Source: Pseudoalteromonas aliena SW19
GTDB taxonomy: Bacteria; Pseudomonadota; Gammaproteobacteria; Enterobacterales; Alteromonadaceae
Direction: 5' to 3'
DNA: 64,000 nt
Assembly (NCBI RefSeq): GCF_014905615.1
Contig: NZ_AQGU01000029.1
Span: 496,001 to 560,000, forward strand
In this document: positions 1 to 7,447 of the stretch, one piece after another
Layout: the number at the start of each line of letters is the position of its first letter
How positions within the stretch are numbered: the first letter of the stretch is position 1
Notes under the pieces: model-generated
What the model was told of the DNA's origin: nothing
Seen by the model: the letters and a program-made list of their open reading frames with translations, nothing else
Databases searched by the model: none
Program-made: the position numbers and the translations under genes

Positions 1-1473
1 CCTGCAGTTATCGTAATGTGTGAATCAACAGAAAATGTAGCACAGGCTTATAAGCAAGCAATTAGCTTAAACTTACCGATCCGCGTTCGTTCTGGTGGGC
101 ACGATCACGAAGGGGAGTGTACGGGCACCGATGTGATTTTATTAGATTTGAGCCGATTAAAAGAGTTTAACGTTAAGAAAGTGAACGGTGACTATATTGC
201 AAATATAGGCTCCGGTTATCGCTTTTTTCAGGTGGTACCAAAGCTTGCTGACAATAACCCGCCATTGACAATACCGCATGGTACATGCGCAACAGTCGGT
301 TTGGCGGGTTTCATTCAAGGCGGAGGCTGGGGGCCATGGACTCGCAGTAAAGGAATGTGTTGTGAATCGCTGGTGGGGGCTACGGTTGTATTAGGCAACG
401 GTGAAGTTATCGAAGTAAATGCTGAGGAGGATATTGTTGATGCAAACGACCCATCCCATAAAAAACTATTATGGGCACTACGTGGTGGCGGGGCATTAAG
501 CTACGGTATTGTTACCCACTTTAAAGTAAAAGCATTTGAGATCCCAGACGAGATCCATCGCTTTGTAATAAACTGGAATACTAATGACGAACATGCTTTG
601 TCTACGCTTGAGCTTTTATCGCAATGGGAAGATGTTATAAATAATGCAAGTACCGACAAGCTGGTAGGCACTAATTTAAAAATTAATGCTATTGCGGCTA
701 ACAGTCAAAACAAGCCTTTGTGCCACCCAAGTACCATGTACGGCTATTGGCAGGGAAGTTGGCAAGCGTTAGAACAATTTGTCTCAAACCACTTTCCAAA
801 TAGTACGCCAATACATCAAGGTACAGATACTAAAGCGAACTATAATAGTGCATTAATGGGAAATTGGTCACGAAACTCCCTTTTCGATGTATTAAAAAAG
901 CAAAAGCGTTTAGGTAGTTTAGCTAATGCCGATGGCACGCCATTTACGCCTGATTTTGATGCACCAGCACCCCATAAATTAACCTCTAAGGTTGTAAAAG
1001 GTAGCGGTTTAACAAAAAACGGAAAAGAGCAGTTAATTCAAAGTTTAACGTCAGATCTTATTAATGCTAAGAGTAGTCATTTAGGTTTATTCAGCTACGT
1101 TACACTTGGTGCAATTGCAGGTCCTTTTTATAATGAAATAAGCGAAAAAGAAGCAAACGCCCGCGTTTCATTTCCTTATTCAAAATCGCAGTACACTATT
1201 CAGTACCAAACATGGTGGAATGAGTCTGTTGAGTTAAAAGAACAAGGTCAAAATAATGAAGTCTACAATTACATTAATAGAGCAATGGATTGGATTGAGG
1301 TAAGCCGAGAGACCCAAATTGAAGGGACTGAAGGCGCATTTATTAGCTTTAAAGACAGTGCAATTCCTACAAAAGACTATTTTCTTGGCAGTTATGAGGA
1401 TCTTATGAAGGTAAAAGAAAGGTATTCGCGTGACCCTGCTAACCACCTGAGGTCACGTAAAACGATTATTTAA
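1..1473 (+). CDS. FAD-linked oxidoreductase, BBE type (5' end outside the window)
   Basis: The open frame runs through base 1 with no stop, so the true start lies upstream and the first ATG at 16 is internal. The protein looks like an oxidase of the berberine-bridge/PCMH FAD-binding family. The N-terminal half has the FAD_binding_4 pattern RSGGH (His about residue 34 counted from base 1) and, about 60 residues later, HGTCATVG with Cys about 96, followed by GGGWG. In this family that His/Cys pair holds FAD through two covalent bonds, so bicovalent flavin is likely. The C-terminus (YSRDPANHLRSRK) matches the BBE domain end. Substrates of such enzymes are sugars, alcohols or secondary metabolites; nothing here identifies this one. 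A terminator-like hairpin follows at 1520. Confidence 0.85.
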   Translation, partial: PAVIVMCESTENVAQAYKQAISLNLPIRVRSGGHDHEGECTGTDVILLDLSRLKEFNVKKVNGDYIANIGSGYRFFQVVPKLADNNPPLTIPHGTCATVGLAGFIQGGGWGPWTRSKGMCCESLVGATVVLGNGEVIEVNAEEDIVDANDPSHKKLLWALRGGGALSYGIVTHFKVKAFEIPDEIHRFVINWNTNDEHALSTLELLSQWEDVINNASTDKLVGTNLKINAIAANSQNKPLCHPSTMYGYWQGSWQALEQFVSNHFPNSTPIHQGTDTKANYNSALMGNWSRNSLFDVLKKQKRLGSLANADGTPFTPDFDAPAPHKLTSKVVKGSGLTKNGKEQLIQSLTSDLINAKSSHLGLFSYVTLGAIAGPFYNEISEKEANARVSFPYSKSQYTIQYQTWWNESVELKEQGQNNEVYNYINRAMDWIEVSRETQIEGTEGAFISFKDSAIPTKDYFLGSYEDLMKVKERYSRDPANHLRSRKTII

Positions 1474-1519
1474 TTTGATTGTATTAAGCTTTTTTAAGCC
1501 ATAAAAATTTAAGTTAGCT

Positions 1520-1564
1520 AAAATGTCATTTTTATTTTATTAAAAAGTAAAAATGGCATTTTTA
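1520..1564 (+). terminator. Hairpin after the FAD oxidase
   Basis: Inverted repeat AAAATGTCATTTTTA / TAAAAATGGCATTTT (one mismatch) ending in a T-run, 46 bp past the stop codon at 1473. Consistent with an intrinsic terminator, though the stem is AT-rich. Confidence 0.45.
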
Positions 1565-1710
1565 ATCGGATATAAGATTCTAGTTAAAATCTATAAATCT
1601 TTGCAAGGCGTTTGGTAACTATAGCTATGGTATAAGTAGATGCTAGGTGTATGGGGTTGTGTTAAAATCGCCGCGATTAATTTTAGCTAACGGTAGAAAA
1701 GGCTTTTTTC

Positions 1711-1989
1711 ATGGCAAATACAGCACACGCACTTCACATTTTGGTTAAGCACAAAGAGATTGCAGAAGATATTATTAAGCAGTTGGGCAAAGGTGCAAAG
1801 TTTCAAACCTTAGCTAAAAAGTATTCGTCATGCCCATCGGGTAAAAAAGGCGGGGATTTAGGCGAATTTGGACGCGGCCAAATGGTTCCACAATTTGATA
1901 AAATTGCGTTTAAAGGCGCAATTTTAGAGCCGCACCTAGTTAAAACAAAATTTGGCTGGCATGTAATTAAAGTACTTTATCGTACTTAA
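1711..1989 (+). CDS. ppiC: Peptidyl-prolyl cis-trans isomerase, parvulin type (PpiC)
   Basis: A 92-residue single-domain parvulin that catalyses cis-trans isomerisation of peptidyl-proline bonds. It matches E. coli PpiC in length and layout: N-terminal AHALHILVKHKEIAEDI, central KYSSCPSGKKGGDLGEFGRG, and C-terminal KTKFGWHVIKV, the standard rotamase signature. It has no signal peptide, so a cytoplasmic location is expected. The start is the ATG at 1711, preceded by an AAAAGG-like ribosome site. The gene stands alone between a terminator-like hairpin and a weak hairpin at 2011-2036. Confidence 0.93.
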   Translation: MANTAHALHILVKHKEIAEDIIKQLGKGAKFQTLAKKYSSCPSGKKGGDLGEFGRGQMVPQFDKIAFKGAILEPHLVKTKFGWHVIKVLYRT

Positions 1990-2140
1990 TTTACTTAAGC
2001 AGTTTGGCGCATTGACTCCATCTTGGGAGCGTCAATTTCATCACCCATTCTAAATTTTATACTTTGACGAACTAAGAATTAGGATGGGTATCATCTTAAT
2101 TCAATAGAAACAAATGAAAGCGAGTTAACCTAAAGGCTCT

Positions 2141-2518
2141 TTAGTTGCTTTTTTTCTTGGAGCCTTTAATTTTATCCCCAAACATTAACGTAGCAATTAC
2201 AGCAATTACAGATTGATATTTAACTACAAATATTTTTATTTCGCTATAGACCGACAAAAGAGTTTCCTCTAACTTAGATGGTGTTTGTATGATTTCCCAG
2301 ACATGGAATACAGTCATGAAAACAATAAGCACTGTTACAATAGTTATTAAAGCAATGGCCCAATCCACCAAAAAAATCCCTATTTTGGTTCTGTTTTCGG
2401 ATTGCGTTACTTTTTCTTTTTCATGAGCGTCGTCAACTGAGTTTTTTTTATTCTCTCTTTGAGCAATATCCTCAATTGGGGTACTATTTAAGCTGTTTAA
2501 TAGATCATCTGAAGGCAT
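2141..2518 (-). CDS. Small membrane protein, candidate toxin partner of the Panacea protein
   Basis: A 125-residue protein of no family I recognise. The first 45 residues are hydrophilic and charged. A strong hydrophobic stretch follows (about residues 47-75, IALITIVTVLIVFMTVFHVW), then an amphipathic stretch, a second hydrophobic segment (about 100-115, SVIAVIATLMFG) and a very basic tail (KIKGSKKKSN). Its ATG lies 1 bp after the TAG stop of the upstream DUF4065 gene, so the two are almost certainly co-transcribed and translationally coupled. DUF4065 (Panacea) proteins are established antitoxins that pair with unrelated toxins, some of them small membrane-active proteins. By that context this is a candidate PanT-type toxin. 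It could also be an unrelated membrane protein; no direct evidence of toxicity is visible. Confidence 0.6.
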   Translation of the reverse strand: MPSDDLLNSLNSTPIEDIAQRENKKNSVDDAHEKEKVTQSENRTKIGIFLVDWAIALITIVTVLIVFMTVFHVWEIIQTPSKLEETLLSVYSEIKIFVVKYQSVIAVIATLMFGDKIKGSKKKSN

Positions 2519-2519
2519 G

Positions 2520-3008
2520 CTATTCCTTTCCTAACAAATTCTTTATATAAGCAATATAGTATTTTTTAACCTCTTCATTGTCGATGTTACTAAATGACTT
2601 TGAATGATCGTAAGCTTTATCCCAAGGAGTATCTGATTCATGAGTCAAATCTCGTAATGACCATGCTGAAAATGATTTATAAATATCCCACACTTTATTT
2701 AAAATATTTTTTGTATCACCGCTTTTGATAACTGGCATGTAAACTTTATTTTCATCGCTATCATAATCCGCAGCATTATCAGAGATCGGTTGATCCCCAA
2801 ACCGTTTCATTTGGTGATAAATAGAAGGTAATACTGGCCCGTGCTGCCATGCTTGAAACCCTTCTCCATCGGTTAAATCTTTCTCTGTTAAGGCATATAC
2901 CCACCCAAAACCAATAAACATAAGTTTTTGGAGTTTTAAGTTTGTAAGAGTGACTTTTTCAGATTTAGCTTTATCAATAAAGAAGTTAGCTAATGCGCTA
3001 CTACACAT
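2520..3008 (-). CDS. Panacea-domain (DUF4065) protein, candidate PanA antitoxin
   Basis: A 162-residue protein with the DUF4065/Panacea (SocA, GepA-like) signature: N-terminal ALANFFIDKAKSEKVTLTNL, then LKLQKLMFIGFGWVYAL, the diagnostic FQAWQHGPVLPSIYHQMKRFG, and C-terminal WSLRDLTHESDTPWDKAYD. The domain is known as a broadly used antitoxin domain and also occurs in proteolysis adaptors and phage-associated genes. The start codon ATG at 3008 has a good AAGGAA ribosome site. The stop codon TAG is 1 bp from the ATG of the small membrane protein downstream. Antitoxin-first order with tight coupling is typical of type II-like pairs. No phage genes are nearby, so the pair appears to be a stand-alone accessory insertion in housekeeping DNA. 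Confidence 0.88.
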   Translation of the reverse strand: MCSSALANFFIDKAKSEKVTLTNLKLQKLMFIGFGWVYALTEKDLTDGEGFQAWQHGPVLPSIYHQMKRFGDQPISDNAADYDSDENKVYMPVIKSGDTKNILNKVWDIYKSFSAWSLRDLTHESDTPWDKAYDHSKSFSNIDNEEVKKYYIAYIKNLLGKE

Positions 3009-3272
3009 AGATTTTTCCTTGTTTTTAATTGAATGTAATATACCACTGAATTAAAATCGAGTCTTCAATATTTAAAATAACGGAATAACGCTTACACCCA
3101 TCCTAATTTTTATGGGTGAAGTTTATTTACGAGAATTTTAGAGGCTGTGCTAGAGATAAATCGCTTGTGATGTTTCGAATAACCACACACATTCAGTGCT
3201 GTATGTTGTCGATAAAATATCAAATAAGTTTATAGTAAGGTGATTTTTGTTCGCTTGCTTATACGCAATAGC
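3009..3272. other. Intergenic region upstream of the Panacea gene
   Basis: AT-rich non-coding DNA between the Panacea start and the terminator of the DsbA-family gene. It should hold the promoter of the two-gene unit. I see no repeat family or convincing reading frame. Confidence 0.5.
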
Positions 3273-3301
3273 AAAAAAGGCTGCAATGTGCAGCCTTTTT
3301 T
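3273..3301 (-). terminator. Terminator of the DsbA-family gene
   Basis: Perfect hairpin with 13-bp arms (AAAAAAGGCTGCA / TGCAGCCTTTTTT) and a 3-base loop, 25 bp beyond the stop of the minus-strand gene ending at 3326. T-runs on both sides mean it could work in either direction. Confidence 0.8.
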
Positions 3302-3325
3302 AGTTTTAAACAACAATTTTACTCG

Positions 3326-3985
3326 TTAAGCGTCTTGCTTGGCTTCTTCTTCACTAATTTGTTTAAGTGCTTGAATGAATGAGTCGCTTGGTTGTCCGCC
3401 AGTGAGTGCATATTTATCGTTTATGATAAATGTAGGGACTGACGTAATGCCCATTTGTTTAAAGTTGTCTTGCTCTTGGCGTACGTCTTGTACGTATTTG
3501 TCTGAGTGTAGAATACCGCGCGCAGTTTCTTTATCAAGACCCACTTTTTCAATAACGTCGAGCAACGCTTCTTCTTGATTTAAATATTTTAAATCAGTGA
3601 AGTGCGCTTCAAAAAAGGCAAGTTTAAGCTGCGTTTGCTTACCTTCTTCACGTGCCCACATTAATAAACGATGCAAATCAAAGCTATTGATCATGATGCG
3701 TTTGCCATCAAAGTTAAAGGTAAACCCAGCACGTTGGCCTGCTTCAAACATGTTTTTACGATTTTCGTCGCCTTGCTCTTCAGTTAGGTTGTACTTTTGC
3801 ATTAAATGTTCGTTTAAGTCTTGACCTTCAATTGGCATATCTGGATTTAGTTCAAAAGGATGCCACGTAATATCTGCGCTCATTTCGTCTTTGAGTTGCT
3901 CAAGTGCTGTTTCTAGGTTTTTATAACCTACAACACACCAAGGGCACATTACGTCTGACACGATATCAATTTTAAAGTTTTTCAT
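3326..3985 (-). CDS. DsbA-family oxidoreductase, FrnE-like
   Basis: A 219-residue thioredoxin-fold protein of the cytoplasmic FrnE/YwbO branch of the DSBA family (2-hydroxychromene-2-carboxylate isomerase/DsbA-like). The N-terminus has SDVMCPWCVVG, with active-site Cys14-Pro-Trp-Cys17. The cis-proline loop TSVPTFIINDKYALTGGQP lies near residue 180, and there is no signal peptide. Family members catalyse thiol-disulfide exchange or related glutathione-dependent chemistry; the natural substrate here is unknown. The gene is monocistronic, with a strong terminator at 3273-3301. The ATG at 3985 is preceded by an AGGAT ribosome site. Confidence 0.88.
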   Translation of the reverse strand: MKNFKIDIVSDVMCPWCVVGYKNLETALEQLKDEMSADITWHPFELNPDMPIEGQDLNEHLMQKYNLTEEQGDENRKNMFEAGQRAGFTFNFDGKRIMINSFDLHRLLMWAREEGKQTQLKLAFFEAHFTDLKYLNQEEALLDVIEKVGLDKETARGILHSDKYVQDVRQEQDNFKQMGITSVPTFIINDKYALTGGQPSDSFIQALKQISEEEAKQDA

Positions 3986-4204
3986 ATTTATCCTTTTGAG
4001 GATTGCTTATAGCTGAGTATAAAAAGGATATTGGGTTTAATTTAGCTTTATCAATCGTGAAATTAAAAAGATGGGTTAAATAACGTGTAAGCACAGATCT
4101 TTTAGCTTTGCTTAAACTATCTAAAGTCATTATTAATTACCGTTAATCGCATTTTTTATTTATATTTTTAAACATTGTTATGATGGCGTAATAAAGGAGA
4201 AACC

Positions 4205-5284
4205 ATGCAACCAAATTATCTACAACGTCAAACGGCATTTAAAGCCAATTTAAACAAACACGGACTTAGCGCTATGTTAGTGCTGGGTTATGAAAATATT
4301 CGCTACCTTAGTGGCTTTAGCGGTAACGCAGCCTATGCGTTAATTACCCAAAACAGCTGTGTATTAATTACTGACTATCGTTATTTTGAACGGGCGAGCA
4401 ATGAATGCCAAGGATTTGATGTTATAAGTCGTGATCGTGATAATGAAACGCTTGGGCATTGTATCAACCGTTTTTTACCCGCAAACGCAATGCTGGGCTT
4501 TGATGCTGCATTTATTAATGTGGCGTTGTGGCAGCAAGTAGCTGATGAGTTAAAAGTACAGTCAGTCTTGCCTATTCAAGGACTTATTGAGCAACAACGT
4601 CTAATTAAAGATGAGTGGGAGGTACGGCAATTAAAAGCTGCAGCAGCGCTGAGCGATGAAGCGCTTGCGCAAACACTCCCATATTTTACTCAAGGGGTAA
4701 CTGAGCGAGATTTAGCATTAGAGCTTGAATTTAGAATGCAAAAGCTTGGCTCGAAAGGCATGGCATTTGACACCATTTTGATGTTTGCTGAACGCACGTC
4801 GCTTCCGCATGGCACGCCAAGTGAACGCCCGTTAGCTGTAGGTGACTTCATTACGTTAGATTTTGGTGCCGTTGTAAATGGCTACCGCTCAGATATGACA
4901 CGTAGTTATATTTATGGCGAAGCAAGCGAAAAACAAACGTTCATTTACAACGCGGTACGCGATGCACAAATAGCGGCAATGGGTTTATTAGCACCTAATG
5001 TTAGTTGTAAAACACTACAACAAGCATCGCAACAGGTTTTAGATGGCTCAGGCTACGGTGAGTATTCGGGGAAAGGTTTAGGACACGGTGTTGGCCTGTT
5101 TTTACATGAGCAGCCTTTTATTACTGAGCACAACAATTTTGCGCTGCAAGCGGGTAATGTTATTACTATAGAGCCAGGTATTTATGTACCAGATTTTGGT
5201 GGTGTACGTTTAGAAGATGACATCTTAATAACACAGACAGGCTACGAAGTACTTACCCACGCCCCTAAGCCTTTTATCATTTAA
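4205..5284 (+). CDS. Aminopeptidase P family (M24B) Xaa-Pro peptidase
   Basis: A 359-residue metallopeptidase that removes or processes residues next to proline in small peptides. It has an N-terminal creatinase-like domain (about 1-120) and a pita-bread catalytic domain. The dinuclear metal ligands are visible in the usual order: LDFGAVVNGYRSDMTR (two Asp), GHGVGLFLHE (His), ITIEPGIYVP (Glu) and GVRLEDDILIT (Glu). The length fits short Xaa-Pro dipeptidase/aminopeptidases (YpdF/PepQ-like) rather than the 440-residue PepP. No signal peptide is present. The start at 4205 has a good AAAGGAG ribosome site. Confidence 0.9.
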   Translation: MQPNYLQRQTAFKANLNKHGLSAMLVLGYENIRYLSGFSGNAAYALITQNSCVLITDYRYFERASNECQGFDVISRDRDNETLGHCINRFLPANAMLGFDAAFINVALWQQVADELKVQSVLPIQGLIEQQRLIKDEWEVRQLKAAAALSDEALAQTLPYFTQGVTERDLALELEFRMQKLGSKGMAFDTILMFAERTSLPHGTPSERPLAVGDFITLDFGAVVNGYRSDMTRSYIYGEASEKQTFIYNAVRDAQIAAMGLLAPNVSCKTLQQASQQVLDGSGYGEYSGKGLGHGVGLFLHEQPFITEHNNFALQAGNVITIEPGIYVPDFGGVRLEDDILITQTGYEVLTHAPKPFII

Positions 5285-5321
5285 AAGTGTCAGGGGAAGT
5301 GATTAAACTGCCCCTGCTAAA

Positions 5322-5930
5322 TTACTTTTTAGCGTAAGGTAAACGCGTTAGTTTATTGCTGGTGTGATAGCTGTCAAGGCCAGTTATTGCAACCGTTTCT
5401 ATCGCTTGTAAATCTAAAAAACCATCGCTTTGCAGTGCTGCTTTATCTAAGTAAACATCCATTATTTCACCAATCACTAGCTCTGTACCATTGATTGCTA
5501 GGTGTTGGTTTTCGACAAATTTAACAGCGTATTTTAATCGACTCTCTTGCACAAACGGGGCTGTGAAATCGTCAAAATATTGGGGCGTTAATCCTGTTGC
5601 ATCAAACTCAGATTCTTCTTTATCGTAGCGAGCTGATGTTTGATGCGCTTGTTTATAAATTGATTTATTTATTTGATTTATAGTGTAAACACCACTTTGT
5701 AAAATATTTTCAAACGTGTGGCGAGGCACACTGTGTGGCCGCATTATCATCCCTACCAAAGGTGGATGCGCACCTAAATGAATAACAGAGCTTACAATCG
5801 ATAAATTGGTATTGCCTTGTAAGTCTTGTGTGCCTATTAAATTTGCACTTTTATAACCCGAGAGCGAATTAATTAAATGAGTGCGAGTATGTTTTTCAAG
5901 TGCGTCTATTTGCGCTTTAGTAAAATGCAT
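5322..5930 (-). CDS. Flavin reductase-like FMN-binding split-barrel protein
   Basis: A 202-residue protein of the flavin-reductase/pyridoxamine-oxidase-like split-barrel fold, likely binding FMN. The stretch GNTNLSIVSSVIHLGAHPPL followed by RPHSVPRHTFENI is the typical phosphate and isoalloxazine binding region, and there is a later VIGEIMDVYLD strand. The gene ends a minus-strand run with the SDR and DCC genes: only 9 bp separate it from the SDR gene at 5940. The three may form a redox operon of unknown substrate. Confidence 0.82.
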   Translation of the reverse strand: MHFTKAQIDALEKHTRTHLINSLSGYKSANLIGTQDLQGNTNLSIVSSVIHLGAHPPLVGMIMRPHSVPRHTFENILQSGVYTINQINKSIYKQAHQTSARYDKEESEFDATGLTPQYFDDFTAPFVQESRLKYAVKFVENQHLAINGTELVIGEIMDVYLDKAALQSDGFLDLQAIETVAITGLDSYHTSNKLTRLPYAKK

Positions 5931-5939
5931 TAAAGATCC

Positions 5940-6668
5940 TTACCACGGTATAGTAGCGCCTTGCCAATCTAGATAAGCAGGTTCGCCGTTTAGTTCCAAT
6001 TCGGGGTTATTATTAGTGAGTTCAAAAAGTTGCTCAGCTACAAACGCAGGCGTAAATAGCTTATCGGTAGGTACGTTTTTTTGAAATGGTTTAGACAGTT
6101 CAGTGTCGGTAGTCCCTGGGTGAAACAAAATTAATTTGGTGTTTTTAGCACGACGACTAAGCTCTATAGCGGCTGTTTTAAATAGCATATTGAGTGCCGC
6201 TTTAGATGCGCGATAGGTATACCAACCACCGAGTTTATTGTCGTTTATACTGCCCACTCGCGCGCTCAATGCAGTAATAGTGCACCGTGTTTTATGTGTC
6301 AGTAGTGGTAATACGCTTTGCAGGCACAGAAGTGGAGTTAGGGTGTTTGCGTTCAAAAGCTCATTAAAGTATTCAGCATTTAAATCTTCTAATTTTTTTT
6401 CTGGCATGTGTTGAGTATTATGAAGCTTACCGTTAAACATAATAACTTGGTGTAAATCAGTGTTAGCATCTTTTAAAAACAGGGTAAAGCTTGCCAAACT
6501 TTCAGCGCTGTAATCAGTAGCAAAGTGTTCAATATTTGCACTGAGGCTGCTTGCAAAATTACCAGAGCTGACACACACTATTTTAAATTGCGCTGTGTAA
6601 TCATCTAAATGTTTAATGTAGGCTTTTGCAATAGCGCTGCTGGCACCGAATAAAATAATGGTTTTCAT
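5940..6668 (-). CDS. Short-chain dehydrogenase/reductase (SDR)
   Basis: A 242-residue classical-type SDR. The Rossmann dinucleotide loop is near the N-terminus (LFGASSAIAKAYI), and the catalytic YxxxK appears as WYTYRASKAALNML near residue 170, preceded by a Ser in TALSARVGS. The loop is GASSAIA rather than the canonical GxxxGxG, as in C-factor/CsgA-like SDRs. Substrate unknown. The start overlaps the end of the DCC-family gene by 4 bp (ATGA type), implying coupled translation, and the flavin-reductase-like gene follows after 9 bp. Confidence 0.85.
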   Translation of the reverse strand: MKTIILFGASSAIAKAYIKHLDDYTAQFKIVCVSSGNFASSLSANIEHFATDYSAESLASFTLFLKDANTDLHQVIMFNGKLHNTQHMPEKKLEDLNAEYFNELLNANTLTPLLCLQSVLPLLTHKTRCTITALSARVGSINDNKLGGWYTYRASKAALNMLFKTAAIELSRRAKNTKLILFHPGTTDTELSKPFQKNVPTDKLFTPAFVAEQLFELTNNNPELELNGEPAYLDWQGATIPW

Positions 6669-7063
6669 TTATCACCTTTTACTTTTATTTCGCATTGGCC
6701 ATTACTGCATTGAGTTTTAGGCATTAAAAAGCGACTAATCGGGTGTCGATACTTTGCAAAGAACTGGTATCCGCAGTCAGCGAAAAAACGAATTATTGGC
6801 AAGCGAAGGACTTTCAGCCAGCGATGTTTGCCCACTAACTTCCATGCTTGATACGTTACATCAAGTCCGTAAATCATCTCACCAGATTGTTTTTGAGCGT
6901 GCAAAAATCTCATCGCCTTTACTTTATTTATAGCTGGGTAACGCTCGCAAAAATCAGCCGCATTAAGATCCTCAAGCACAATTTGTTTTTTGATGTCGGC
7001 TTGCTTGAGCTGCTGCATTTCGGTGCTGCAAAGAGGACAGTTACCATCGTAAAAAATGATCAT
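6665..7063 (-). CDS. DCC-family thiol-disulfide oxidoreductase-like protein (DUF393)
   Basis: A 132-residue protein starting IIFYDGNCPLCSTEM, the exact DxxCxxC hallmark of the DUF393/DCC family (YuxK-like), with the conserved GLDVTYQAWKLVGKHRWLKV block in the middle and a basic C-terminal part. Family members are predicted thiol-disulfide exchange proteins; physiological roles are poorly known. It is the first gene of a tight minus-strand trio, overlapping the SDR gene by 4 bp. Confidence 0.88.
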   Translation of the reverse strand: MIIFYDGNCPLCSTEMQQLKQADIKKQIVLEDLNAADFCERYPAINKVKAMRFLHAQKQSGEMIYGLDVTYQAWKLVGKHRWLKVLRLPIIRFFADCGYQFFAKYRHPISRFLMPKTQCSNGQCEIKVKGDK

Positions 7064-7160
7064 ATAGATGCTTTGTGATTATTTTATATATGCTTTTTTA
7101 CGACAAGACTTTGCAAATGGATCTATTAAATATCGCTTTATGATGATATTAATAAGACTC

Positions 7161-7428
7161 TAGGGCCTGTTTATCTTTCGAGGTTGAATTTGCAGCAGAC
7201 TGTTTGGTATTTAGGCAAGGCAGCGCCTATGTCGTGTGGTTATTCCCCATAAATAGGCGATAACGCAGCATAAATGCCAAACATGCGCTGCCCTTTGGGT
7301 TCTTTCTAGGGACAATTAACTCTTTGTTGCTCGATTTTTACTTAGCCCACTAGGTTACAAACCTCGCGCCGCGATTAAATAGTCCCTAGATTGAACAAAT
7401 TTTAATCCTGAAAGGTCAACAGACCCTA
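7161..7428 (+). mobile_element. Family-1 MITE-like repeat, copy A (upstream of ppc)
   Basis: A 264-bp element bounded by TA on both sides (7161-7162 and 7427-7428). Its imperfect inverted ends start GGGCCTGTTTATCTTTCG and end (reverse complement) GGGTCTGTTGACCTTTCAG. It is the same family as the copies at 10107, 13848, 22681, 45110 and 50313. Compared with the 312-bp copies it lacks one internal 48-bp block. The right edge is 5 bases before the ppc ribosome site (AAGGAG at 7434), so the element forms most of the ppc leader. No coding capacity. Confidence 0.85.
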
Positions 7429-7447
7429 GGACAAAGGAGAATGAGAA

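Noticed and set aside
2131..2168. TAAAGGCTC/GAGCCTTTA hairpin over the end of the small membrane-protein gene as a terminator
   Set aside because: It spans the stop codon and no T-run follows on the relevant strand; the support is too weak to list.
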